A stretch of 64,000 nucleotides of DNA from Parcubacteria group bacterium (GTDB lineage: Bacteria; Patescibacteria; ABY1; Buchananbacterales; UBA6539), in NCBI GenBank assembly GCA_002687175.1, contig NYZP01000030.1, positions 1 to 64,000 of the forward strand, in the 5' to 3' direction. The notes under the pieces were generated by a model. It searched no databases. It saw only the letters and a list, made by a program, of their open reading frames with translations, and was not told the origin of the DNA. How positions within the stretch are numbered: position 1 is the first letter of the stretch; every line of letters begins with the position of its first letter. Made by a program: the position numbers and the translations under genes. This document shows positions 35,086 through 42,756 of this stretch, one piece after another.

Positions 35086-35595
35086 TTAAGCTGGAGAACC
35101 TTCTGTTGATAGCCCCTGGCCATTTTTTTTGCGCAAACGTGCGAATCTTTCGGCCCAATGAGTTAGTCGACTCACTTTGCTTTTTGGTTCAGTTTTAGCT
35201 AAAGCTTTTTCGTCTTTCGGGGTAATACGCAATACCTCAATCAAGTAACTCACAAAAGCCTTGGTGACAGCCGCCCTGGACTTGAAATCGTGATATCCCG
35301 TTACAAAATTCAAGGAAGCTTCTTTGAATTCTTGAAAAGCCGCTTCTTGCTCTTGACTCTCTTCTAGAGCTTTGGCTAGAGCAGCATTCTTTTCGGCAAC
35401 CTCTTTTTCCAACTGCTGGTTGGCGCTCGCCAGGTCCTGCCTGTATTTTTCTTCAGTTGCTAAAGCTTTTTCAAGCTTCGCTATTTCTTCCCTGGTTTTT
35501 TGGTCAGGGCCAAACCAAGTATTAGCCCAATAGTGAACCTTTTCTCCAAAACTTGACCAAAGTCCGGAGAAGAAAAAACTGATGTTATTCAGCAT
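35086..35595 (-). CDS. Coiled-coil protein of unknown function
   Basis: A 169-residue protein. The first 20 residues are mildly hydrophobic (ISFFFSGLWSSFGEKV) and may be a membrane-associated helix. Residues 35-105 form a clear coiled coil rich in Glu, Lys and Ala, and the C-terminus is basic. I chose the start at 35595 because AGAGGTG lies 5-6 nt upstream; the longer in-frame start at 35649 has no ribosome site. GC content is higher than in neighbours. No family recognised. Confidence 0.65.
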   Translation of the reverse strand: MLNNISFFFSGLWSSFGEKVHYWANTWFGPDQKTREEIAKLEKALATEEKYRQDLASANQQLEKEVAEKNAALAKALEESQEQEAAFQEFKEASLNFVTGYHDFKSRAAVTKAFVSYLIEVLRITPKDEKALAKTEPKSKVSRLTHWAERFARLRKKNGQGLSTEGSPA

Positions 35596-35626
35596 AGTTA
35601 CACCTCTCTGATTTGATGAAATAAAT

Positions 35627-35752
35627 TTAGTAAAAACCACCACCACCAACTAAATGGGCACCAGCTGTGAAAAGAACCATGGTTATAGAGATCATTATTG
35701 CTACAATGATCCAAATCACCCTGACTATTTTTCGTTGTCTTTTAAGGCTCAT
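35627..35752 (-). CDS. 41-residue membrane protein
   Basis: A short ORF: a basic N-terminus (MSLKRQRKIVR), one hydrophobic helix (VIWIIVAIMISITMVLFTAG) and a Gly-rich end. It has its own good promoter (TTGTCT, 17 bp, TATAAT with TGn extension), and it lies 31 nt upstream of the coiled-coil gene on the same strand. The two are probably one small operon, divergent from recJ. Confidence 0.55.
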   Translation of the reverse strand: MSLKRQRKIVRVIWIIVAIMISITMVLFTAGAHLVGGGGFY

Positions 35753-35762
35753 AGTAAAAAAT

Positions 35763-35813
35763 ATTATACCATCATTGAAAAATATAGACAACCAGTGTCT
35801 AAAATGTTATACT
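35763..35813. promoter_or_regulatory. Divergent promoter pair with overlapping -35 boxes
   Basis: Minus strand: TTGTCT (complement of 35786-35791), a 17-bp spacer and TATAAT (complement of 35763-35768) with a TGG extension. Plus strand: TAGACA (35785-35790), 17 bp and TATACT (35808-35813), extended by TGT. The two -35 boxes overlap, so RNA polymerase binding should be mutually exclusive. Confidence 0.7.
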
Positions 35814-35839
35814 AATATCCTTTGTTAAATACAAAAAAT

Positions 35840-37555
35840 ATGGATAAAAAGTGGCACTTAGCCGAAAAGGTTGATAAAGACTTCCTAGAAAAATTTCCGG
35901 AAATTAACAATACTGTTTTACAATTACTGCACAATAGAGGAATATCCTCGGAAGCAGATATTGATAAATTTTTGAATTCCGATTACCTAACGGATCTTCA
36001 TGATCCTTTTTTATTTAGAGATGGTAAAAAAGCGGTTGAACGAATTTTGAAAGCCATAGAGGGTAAAGAAAATATTGTGGTCTATGGAGACTATGACGCC
36101 GACGGGGTAACTTCAACAGCAGTCATGGTAGAAACTTTGGAGGCCTTAGGTTCTAAAGCAAAAGTTTACATACCTTTTCGTGAGACAGAGGGTTATGGTT
36201 TAAATATGGAAGCAGTTAAAGGTTTAGTAAAAGAAAAGGCGAACCTAGTTATTACTGTTGACTGTGGCATTTCTAATGTCGAGGAAGCAGAATTTTTACA
36301 AAAAGAAGGTGTTGATATTATTATTACAGACCATCACCAAGAACCAATTGAATTACCAAAAGCTTTTGCTATTTTAAACCCTAATGTCAAAGCTGAGACT
36401 TATCCCTTTCGCAGCTTGGCCGGTTGTGGTGTTGCCTTTAAGCTGTGTCAAGGGCTCATTAAAGAGCATCAAAATTATAAAGTAAAGCAAGTTGATGAAG
36501 GCTTTGAAAAATGGTTGCTTGATATAGTGGCCATTGGCACTATCGCTGATATGCAACCAATACTAAATGAAAATAGAGTACTGGTAAAATATGGCCTAGT
36601 AGTTTTACAAAAGACTAAAAGATTAGGGATTCTAAAATTAATTGAGTTTATGAGTAGCAAGCTAACCTCAATCGATGAAAGAGTCGTTGGTTGGCAAATT
36701 ACTCCTCGCTTAAACGCTGCTGGTCGACTTAATCATGCCAGCGCGGCTTATCAATTATTGATAACCGAAGACGTAGCTGAAGCCGAAAAATTAGCCAATG
36801 AGCTTAATGACACCAACAAACAACGGCAGCAAATAACCGAAAAAATTGGCCTAGAGGTAAATGAGCAAATTGGCGAAGTTAAAGGTCAAAAAATACTAAT
36901 TGCCGTTGGTGATGGCTGGCCGATTGGTGTTGTTGGCTTAGCGGCTGGACGATTAAGCAATAAACATCATTTACCCAGCTTAGTTATCAGTCGATATAAT
37001 GGTGAAATAATTGGTTCAGGGCGCAGTATTTCGGAATTTAATATTATTAAAGCCCTACAGCAGTGTGATGAGTTACTAACTCGTTATGGTGGACACCCCC
37101 AGGCTTGTGGCTTTACTATTAAAGATGAGGAATCTTTAATAAAATTTAGAACTAAGCTAGAAGAAATTGCTCTAGCTGAGCTAGGAGATCAAAAATTGGT
37201 TCCCACGGTTGATATTGATTCGGAAATTAAATTAGAAGAAGTTAACTGGGATTTATTTAAACAACTAGAAAAATTTATGCCTTATGGCCAAGGTAATAAT
37301 AAGCCAATATTTTTAAGCAAGGATCTGACGGTTAGTCAATGTCAAACTGTTGGGCCAGAAGGTAAACATTTAAGACTAATAGTTAAACACCAGACTGAAA
37401 TTATTCGAAAAACTATTGGCTTTGGTTTTGGGCACCAGTTTGGTGAATTAAAAGAAGGCGACAAAGTTGATATGGTTTTTGAAATTGATATAAATGAATG
37501 GAATGGTAATAGGGAATTGCAGTTAAGAATTATAGACTTGAAGTCAAGTGATTAA
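35840..37555 (+). CDS. recJ: Single-stranded-DNA exonuclease RecJ
   Basis: A 571-residue 5'-3' ssDNA exonuclease of the DHH/DHHA1 family. Motif I is YGDYDADGVTST, motif II is TVDCGISN, the DHH motif is TDHHQEP (about 163-169), and GCGVAFKLCQ follows. DHHA1 is at about 330-440 (GGHPQACGFTI) and an OB-fold at about 450-570. I prefer the ATG at 35840; a TTG six codons earlier (35822) is nearer the -10 and cannot be excluded. It is 3 nt upstream of rnhA. Confidence 0.94.
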   Translation: MDKKWHLAEKVDKDFLEKFPEINNTVLQLLHNRGISSEADIDKFLNSDYLTDLHDPFLFRDGKKAVERILKAIEGKENIVVYGDYDADGVTSTAVMVETLEALGSKAKVYIPFRETEGYGLNMEAVKGLVKEKANLVITVDCGISNVEEAEFLQKEGVDIIITDHHQEPIELPKAFAILNPNVKAETYPFRSLAGCGVAFKLCQGLIKEHQNYKVKQVDEGFEKWLLDIVAIGTIADMQPILNENRVLVKYGLVVLQKTKRLGILKLIEFMSSKLTSIDERVVGWQITPRLNAAGRLNHASAAYQLLITEDVAEAEKLANELNDTNKQRQQITEKIGLEVNEQIGEVKGQKILIAVGDGWPIGVVGLAAGRLSNKHHLPSLVISRYNGEIIGSGRSISEFNIIKALQQCDELLTRYGGHPQACGFTIKDEESLIKFRTKLEEIALAELGDQKLVPTVDIDSEIKLEEVNWDLFKQLEKFMPYGQGNNKPIFLSKDLTVSQCQTVGPEGKHLRLIVKHQTEIIRKTIGFGFGHQFGELKEGDKVDMVFEIDINEWNGNRELQLRIIDLKSSD

Positions 37556-37558
37556 TTT

Positions 37559-37963
37559 ATGATTGGTAAAGTAACAATTCACACCGATGGAGGAGCCAGG
37601 GGTAATCCCGGACCAGCTGGGATTGGTGCAGTTTTAGATTTTGATGGTCAACAAAAAACTTTTAAGGAATATATTGGTGAGACTACCAATAACCAGGCTG
37701 AATATAAAGCGGTTATTTTAGGTTTAGAAAAAGCTAAGGAGCTTGGAGCGGAAGAGGTTGATGTTTTCTTGGACAGTGAATTGGTCCAACAACAGCTAAA
37801 TCAAAAGTATAAAGTTAAAAATATTGATTTACAGCCTTTATTTATTCAGGCTTGGAATTTGGGAATGAATTTTAAAAAAGTAAAGTATATTCATGTTGGC
37901 CGAAATGATAATAAACTGGCAGATAAATTAGTCAACGAAGCTCTGGACGAAGCTGGTAAATAA
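37559..37963 (+). CDS. rnhA: Ribonuclease HI
   Basis: A 134-residue RNase HI that cuts the RNA strand of RNA-DNA hybrids. The catalytic acids Asp10 (TDGGARGNPGPAG), Glu48 (NNQAEYKA) and Asp72 (LDSELV) are visible, with the last Asp in RNDNKLAD near the C-terminus. The RGNPGPAG form and the lack of the basic protrusion resemble the Bacillus YpdQ-type branch. It shares an operon with recJ. Confidence 0.92.
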   Translation: MIGKVTIHTDGGARGNPGPAGIGAVLDFDGQQKTFKEYIGETTNNQAEYKAVILGLEKAKELGAEEVDVFLDSELVQQQLNQKYKVKNIDLQPLFIQAWNLGMNFKKVKYIHVGRNDNKLADKLVNEALDEAGK

Positions 37964-38071
37964 AAAAACCGCCAGTTGACGAGTTATCAAACTAGAAGCA
38001 AAGTCTCTTTCGAGCAAAATGGTTATTACACCTATTCTTAGCTTCATGATCGTTCAGTAACTCACTGGCGG
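37962..38071 (-). ncRNA. Candidate small structured RNA downstream of rnpB
   Basis: On the minus strand this region folds into a closed structure. CCGCCAGT/ACTGGCGG (8 bp, 37969-37976 with 38064-38071), GAGTTA/TAACTC (6 bp) and GAAGC/GCTTC (5 bp) enclose two hairpins, GGTGTAATAACC and CTC-GAAA-GAG. Seven T follow the outer stem on this strand only. It starts about 90 nt beyond the rnpB terminator. I recognise no family, and it could be just an elaborate terminator. Confidence 0.5.
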
Positions 38072-38131
38072 ACCTAGAGGCTGGTGGGGCTGGTTTGCCC
38101 CAGGCATTTGGCAAAAATAATTTTATCAAAT

Positions 38132-38160
38132 AAAAAATACCTCGTCAAGAGGAATTTTTT
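38132..38160. terminator. Bidirectional terminator between rnhA and rnpB
   Basis: CCTC-GTCAA-GAGG with AAAAAATA before it and TTTTTT after it. It directly abuts the 3' strand of the RNase P P1 helix. Confidence 0.7.
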
Positions 38161-38401
38161 ATTGTCCAAGCAAACTGATAAGCCGAATTTTGTATTCCCT
38201 CACTTTTTCTAAAAGTGATGGATGATGATCATCTATCTTGACTGTTTGTTGCCAAACAGCTCATGCTGCTTACCAAATTTAGCATTGCACCAGGTAGAGT
38301 TTACCACGACATCCTGTCACCAGGAGCCGAGTTAAGAAGCGTTACGCTGAAGGGATATCCCGTATTCAGCACAGCACACCTTAACACTTTTCACATTTGG
38401 C

Positions 38402-38502
38402 CAGCGCTACGCGCTGAAAATTATAAGTCCAAAATCACAAATCACAAATAATTTATTTGGAATTTAATGTTTTGAATTTTGAATTTGCAGTGCGCAGCAC
38501 TG
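38402..38502 (-). repeat. AT-rich insertion flanked by hairpins in P12 of RNase P RNA
   Basis: Between the ACAGAGA block and the GTGAAAAG block of the specificity domain lies an insert. It is bounded by the perfect hairpins CAGTGC-TGC-GCACTG (minus strand, 38488-38502) and CAGCGC-GTA-GCGCTG (38402-38416). Between them are tandem AATTCAAA-type and GTGATTT-type short repeats that can pair with each other. P12 is a known variable site in other bacteria. Confidence 0.7.
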
Positions 38503-38618
38503 ACTTGTATAGTCTCTGTGGAACTGGTCCTCTTTTACCGTTACCAGCAAAAGGGTGGGCGTTACCCACTACCGCTTTATGGTGTTCGGACTTTCCTCCC
38601 CCCACTTTCTAAATTCTA

Positions 38619-38873
38619 TTATTTGTCTATACTTTTTTGAATACGCTTTTTTAAATGACCATAACTTCCTTTAAACTGTTTTAATGATCTTTCTCTTTTT
38701 TGTGCATCCTCTTTAAATTTATAGGCCTCGTAATAAACTAATTCTAAAGGCCTAAAATTTTTAGTAAATTTTGATTCACCATTTGTATGCTCTTTTACTC
38801 TTCGCTGTAAATTATTTGAATATCCAATGTATAATTTACCATCTTTGAGTTTTAAAACATACATATAGAACAT
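38619..38873 (-). CDS. GIY-YIG nuclease domain protein encoded inside rnpB
   Basis: An 84-residue single-domain GIY-YIG protein of the UPF0213/YhbQ size class. The GIY equivalent is YVL (5-7), YIG is at 15-17, an Arg pair at 24-25 (NLQRRVKEH), and the C-terminal part KRERSLKQ carries the catalytic-type Glu. The A of its ATG is the last base of the P3 5' strand, and its stop is 8 nt before the P3 3' strand, so the ORF fills the P3 loop. There is no Shine-Dalgarno site: upstream is the CCCCCCACTTTCT strand of P3. It may be a homing-type invader of rnpB; a host-domesticated nuclease is the alternative. Confidence 0.88.
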   Translation of the reverse strand: MFYMYVLKLKDGKLYIGYSNNLQRRVKEHTNGESKFTKNFRPLELVYYEAYKFKEDAQKRERSLKQFKGSYGHLKKRIQKSIDK

Positions 38874-38952
38874 AGAAAGTGGGGGGCGATCATCTAGCTT
38901 ACTTAGACAATTGCTATGTTATCATAAAAATAATACTTTGTCAAGAGTTAAG

Positions 38953-38981
38953 TTGATTTTTAAAGGGTTTTCTGCTACTAT
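38953..38981 (+). promoter_or_regulatory. Promoter of the polysaccharide operon
   Basis: TTGATT (38953-38958), a 17-bp spacer and TACTAT (38976-38981) with a TGC extension. The leader before the ATG at 39000 is about 12 nt. Confidence 0.65.
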
Positions 38982-38999
38982 AAGGCTAATCAAAACCCT

Positions 39000-40403
39000 A
39001 TGAAACGCTCAGAATTGCTATTTACCGCGGCAAAGCCACCTCTTGATTACTTGGCACTGGTCTTTGCTGCTATTACTGCATTTTTTATCCGTTACCTGCC
39101 TTCAGTTCAATCTATTAGGCCGGTAATTTTTAATTTATCCTTTAAAGAATATTTTGGCATCGCCTTAATTATTTCTGCTGTTTGGATAATTATTTTTATT
39201 TTAGCTGGACTGTACACCATTGGTGGCGTGAAAAAAATTCGTGATGAGCTTGGCAAGATATTCGTTGCCTGTACCGCCGGTTTAGCCACAGTGCTTGGCA
39301 TCATGGTCTTTTCTCGGTTTTTGTTTGATTCACGATTTATCATCATCACTGCTTGGGTACTAGCAATTATTTTTGTTAGCTTTGAGCGCCTGATCATACA
39401 GCTAACTCAGCGACTGGCTTACAGGGCGGGTATTGGAACTCACCGAATAATAATTATTGGTAATGGTCAGATAGCCAATGAGTTAATTAAAGAATTTACT
39501 ACTAGGTTCAGCTTAGGTTATAGAGTGGTTGACAAATTTTCGCAATTTGACTCCATGACTGCTGAAAAAATAAAACATCTTGCCAAAATTGATGCTGTTG
39601 ATGAAATAATACAAATAAACCCAAACCTAGAAGCTAAACAAACCTCCGAGCTAATTGATTTAGTTAATGAATACCATTTAGATTTCAAATATACCGCTGA
39701 TTTATTAGGTACTCAGCTGACGAATTTAGAAGTAACCACTTATGCTGGCTTACCAGTGGTCGAGGTTAAAAAAACTAGATTAGATGGTTGGGGTAAAATA
39801 TACAAAAGAAGTTTTGATATTATTGGTTCAATCATGTTTATTGTTTTGCTTTCCCCAATTATGTTAATAATTGCTCTTGCCATCAAGCTAGATTCAAAAG
39901 GACCAATCTTTTTCAAATACAAGAGGATAGGGGAATACGGAAAAGCCTTTGATTATTTAAAATTTAGATCGATGATTCCCGATACTCATAAGTATCGGTT
40001 TGACAAGGAGTTCTTGAGTAACCAAGAAAATTTAAGACAAGGAAGTCCAATGATGAAATTTAAAGGTGACCCTAGAATTACTAAAGTAGGAAAATTTATT
40101 CGTCGTTTTAGTTTAGATGAACTACCAGAACTTTTCATAGTACTCTTTGGTAAAATGAGCTTAGTCGGTCCCAGGCCACATGAAGTAGAAGAAGTAGAAA
40201 AATACCAAAAACATCATAAAAAATTATTAACTATAAAACCAGGAATGACTGGAATGTCACAGGTTTCGGGCAGATCTGATTTAGACTTTGAACAAGAAGT
40301 GAAACTGGATACTTTTTACATTGAAAACTGGTCAGTAGGACTTGATTTACATATTTTAATAAAAACTCCACTGGCGATACTTAAACGAAGGCGGACACAA
40401 TGA
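39000..40403 (+). CDS. Polyprenyl-phosphate sugar-1-phosphate transferase
   Basis: A 467-residue initiating transferase of the WbaP/WcaJ family that loads the first sugar-phosphate onto undecaprenyl phosphate. Four N-terminal membrane helices (to about 135) are followed by a CoA-binding-like Rossmann region (IIIIGNGQIANELI), a fifth helix (about 270-290) and the catalytic domain: FKYKRIGEYGKAFDYLKFRSM, then DELPELFIVLFGKMSLVGPRP and KPGMTGMSQVSGRSDLDFE. It heads an operon with three glycosyltransferases. Confidence 0.92.
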   Translation: MKRSELLFTAAKPPLDYLALVFAAITAFFIRYLPSVQSIRPVIFNLSFKEYFGIALIISAVWIIIFILAGLYTIGGVKKIRDELGKIFVACTAGLATVLGIMVFSRFLFDSRFIIITAWVLAIIFVSFERLIIQLTQRLAYRAGIGTHRIIIIGNGQIANELIKEFTTRFSLGYRVVDKFSQFDSMTAEKIKHLAKIDAVDEIIQINPNLEAKQTSELIDLVNEYHLDFKYTADLLGTQLTNLEVTTYAGLPVVEVKKTRLDGWGKIYKRSFDIIGSIMFIVLLSPIMLIIALAIKLDSKGPIFFKYKRIGEYGKAFDYLKFRSMIPDTHKYRFDKEFLSNQENLRQGSPMMKFKGDPRITKVGKFIRRFSLDELPELFIVLFGKMSLVGPRPHEVEEVEKYQKHHKKLLTIKPGMTGMSQVSGRSDLDFEQEVKLDTFYIENWSVGLDLHILIKTPLAILKRRRTQ

Positions 40404-41518
40404 AATTAGCTTTAATCCATGATCATCTAACACAAGAGGGCGGTGCTGAGAAAGTACTTAAAGTTTTTCATGATATTTACCCAAAAGCCCCAACCTATAC
40501 TTTATTTTATGATAAAAAAAAGATGAGTAAAGTTTTTGAAGGTAAAGATATCAGAACATCTTTCTTGCAAAATTGGCCAGGTGCTTTAAAACACTATCAG
40601 TGGTTTTTACCTTTTATGCCAACGGCTACTGAAAGTTATGACTTGATGGATTATGACGTTGTGATCTCTTCATCTTCGGCAATGTCAAAAGGAGTAATCA
40701 CCAGATCAAATACCCTGCATTTTTGTTACTGCCACACCCCAACTCGCTACTTATGGTCGGACACACACCGTTATATTGATGAACTAAAATATAATCGATT
40801 AATTAAAAGATTCATCCCACCAGTACTGACCAAATTAAGAGCCTGGGATCAGTTAGCCGCTCAAAGAGTTGATTTCTTTATTGCTAATTCTAAGAACGTG
40901 GCTGATCGAATTCAAAAATATTATCGTCGAGACAGTATCATTATTCATCCACCGGTGGCGACTAACCAATTTAAAATAAGTGATAAAATCGAAAATTATT
41001 ATTTGACTGGTGGAAGACTAGTAGCTTATAAAAGATTTGATATTGCAATTCAAGCATTTAATCGCTTAGGAATCCCACTAAAGATTTTTGGTTCTGGCCC
41101 AGAGCTGAATAATCTGAAACGGTTAGCCAAATCAAACATTGAATTTTTGGATAGAGTTAGCCAGGATGAATTAGCCAAACTTTATAGTCGCGCAACGGCA
41201 TTTGTTCATCCACAAATTGAAGATTTTGGCATTACCGCAGTGGAATCCATGGCTGCCGGACGTCCAGTTATTGCTTATGCTGCTGGCGGTGCCTGTGAAA
41301 CAGTTGTTGATAAAAAAACCGGAAAATTTTTTGATGAACAAACATGGGAGGCTTTAGCTGATGCCATTGTTAGGTTTAAACCAGAAGATTTTAAACCAGA
41401 AGAGGTTAAAAATTATGCTCAACAATTTAGCGAGGAGAGATTTAAAAAAGAGATTACTAATTTAGTTGAAGCTGAGTGGGAAAAATTAAAAAGTACTCAA
41501 ATTAAGTGCGGAATATAA
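40400..41518 (+). CDS. Glycosyltransferase family 4 (GT-B)
   Basis: A 372-residue GT-B enzyme. HDHLTQEGGAEKVL is the N-terminal acceptor-side motif, FGSGPELNNLKRLA lies at the nucleotide-sugar site, and EDFGITAVESMAAGRPVIAY is the E-x7-E donor motif of GT4. It overlaps the sugar transferase gene by 4 nt, so it probably adds the second sugar of the same polymer. Donor and linkage cannot be told. Confidence 0.9.
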   Translation: MKLALIHDHLTQEGGAEKVLKVFHDIYPKAPTYTLFYDKKKMSKVFEGKDIRTSFLQNWPGALKHYQWFLPFMPTATESYDLMDYDVVISSSSAMSKGVITRSNTLHFCYCHTPTRYLWSDTHRYIDELKYNRLIKRFIPPVLTKLRAWDQLAAQRVDFFIANSKNVADRIQKYYRRDSIIIHPPVATNQFKISDKIENYYLTGGRLVAYKRFDIAIQAFNRLGIPLKIFGSGPELNNLKRLAKSNIEFLDRVSQDELAKLYSRATAFVHPQIEDFGITAVESMAAGRPVIAYAAGGACETVVDKKTGKFFDEQTWEALADAIVRFKPEDFKPEEVKNYAQQFSEERFKKEITNLVEAEWEKLKSTQIKCGI

Positions 41519-41532
41519 GTGGTCAATAATTA

Positions 41533-41649
41533 TCTAACTTATGCGTATTGGTGTTGACCCCGCATAGTGCGGGGCAAGACAAGGAAAGATACGAATCATA
41601 GTATGTTGACCATAATCTAATTTTCTAATTTATGCGTATTGGTGTTGAC
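41533..41649 (+). repeat. Duplicated gene start with GC-rich palindrome
   Basis: TCTAACTTATGCGTATTGGT... at 41533-41558 is repeated at 41624-41649 with one mismatch (26 nt). The second copy is the true start of the next glycosyltransferase. The first copy reads MRIGVD, then runs into the perfect hairpin CCCCGCA-TAG-TGCGGGG (41558-41574) and stops after 8 codons. The arrangement fits insertion of a palindromic element with duplication of the target. Confidence 0.75.
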
Positions 41650-42756
41650 GTTCGCTGTTTAACGGAGCCCTATTATTCTGGAATAAGCGAATACACTTAC
41701 AATTTATTAACCCATCTATTTAAAATTGATTCTGAAAATCAATATTTTTTGTTTTATAATTCATCTAAAGAATTAAAAGCACCTAAATTTGATTATCCTA
41801 ACGTTACTTATAAGAGTTTTAAATACCCAAATAGACTTTTTAACTTAGGCCTAAGCCTTTTCAAAATTGCAGAAATTGACAAAATGATTGGTGGAGTTGA
41901 TATTTTTTTAACACCAAATATTTTATTTTCAAATCTTTCTAAGGATACTAAAAAGATTCTAATTGTCCATGATTTAACGTTTGAATTATACCCAGAATTT
42001 TTTACCCTAAAAAAACGCTTGTGGCATAAATTAATTGGTCCCAAGAATCTTTGTCAACAGTCAGACGTTATTATTAGTATTTCAGAGAATACCAAGAATG
42101 ACATTGTTAAATTATATAACTTGGGCCCAGAAAAAATTAAAGTTATATATCAAGGGGTTAATGAAATGTACTTTGATCAAATTTCTGAAGCAAAAAAGAT
42201 TGAAGTTAAGACTAAGTATCACTTACCTGATGATTACATTTTTTACTTAGGTAATCTTGAACCACGGAAAAATGTTGAAAGTTTAATTTTGGCCTTTGAA
42301 AACTTGAAAAATCAATCAGCTAACCTGGTAATTGCTGGTGGTGAGGCTTGGAAATATAAAAAAATTTACAAAATTTGGCAAGATTCTCCGGTAAAAAAAC
42401 GAATTAAATTTTTGGGTTATGTTGATGCAGCTGACAAGCCAGCTCTTTATTCATTAGCAAAAATTTTTGTTTATCCTTCAATATATGAAGGGTTTGGTTT
42501 ACCGCCGCTAGAATCCATGGCCTGTCGTACGCCAGTTGTTAGTAGTTTTAATTCATCTTTGGTAGAAGCAGTTGGTTCGGCCGGCCTACTAGTTGATCCA
42601 AATAATACCAATGAATTGTCTAAAGCCATGGAGCAGTTAATAACTGATGATAAGCTTTCTGATTTATTTATAGAAAAAGGGTTAAAACAAGTCCAGCAAT
42701 TCCGTTGGCACAAGACGGCTGAAACATTCATTAATATTTTTAAAAAAATTACATGA
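41632..42756 (+). CDS. Glycosyltransferase family 4 (GT-B)
   Basis: A 374-residue GT4 enzyme. The N-terminus RIGVDVRCLTEPYYSGISEYTYNL is the typical start, FYLGNLEPRKNVESLI is the nucleotide-binding loop, and PSIYEGFGLPPLESMACRTPVV the E-x7-E motif. The start at 41632 lies within the duplicated segment; the earlier copy of ATGCGT terminates early and is not the gene. It overlaps the next glycosyltransferase by 4 nt. Confidence 0.92.
   Translation: MRIGVDVRCLTEPYYSGISEYTYNLLTHLFKIDSENQYFLFYNSSKELKAPKFDYPNVTYKSFKYPNRLFNLGLSLFKIAEIDKMIGGVDIFLTPNILFSNLSKDTKKILIVHDLTFELYPEFFTLKKRLWHKLIGPKNLCQQSDVIISISENTKNDIVKLYNLGPEKIKVIYQGVNEMYFDQISEAKKIEVKTKYHLPDDYIFYLGNLEPRKNVESLILAFENLKNQSANLVIAGGEAWKYKKIYKIWQDSPVKKRIKFLGYVDAADKPALYSLAKIFVYPSIYEGFGLPPLESMACRTPVVSSFNSSLVEAVGSAGLLVDPNNTNELSKAMEQLITDDKLSDLFIEKGLKQVQQFRWHKTAETFINIFKKIT

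Larger units (their letters stand above)
38161..38911 (-). ncRNA. rnpB: RNase P RNA with an ORF in its P3 loop
   Basis: Bacterial type A RNase P RNA, the catalytic RNA that trims tRNA 5' ends. On the minus strand the P4-region block GAGGAAAGTCCGAACACC (38579-38596), ACAGAGA (P11/J11), GGTAAACTCTACC and the 3' AATTCGGCTTAT block are all present. P1 pairs 38897-38911 with 38161-38175 (15 pairs, three of them G-U). P2 pairs GATGATC (38888-38894) with GATCATC (38224-38230). P3 is a perfect 14-bp helix (38873-38886 with 38598-38611) whose 261-nt loop holds the GIY-YIG ORF. Without that loop the RNA would be about 490 nt. P12 carries a further AT-rich insertion. Confidence 0.93.

Noticed and set aside
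38263..38451. 62-residue plus-strand ORF
   Set aside because: It lies entirely antisense to the RNase P RNA and shows no protein-like pattern.
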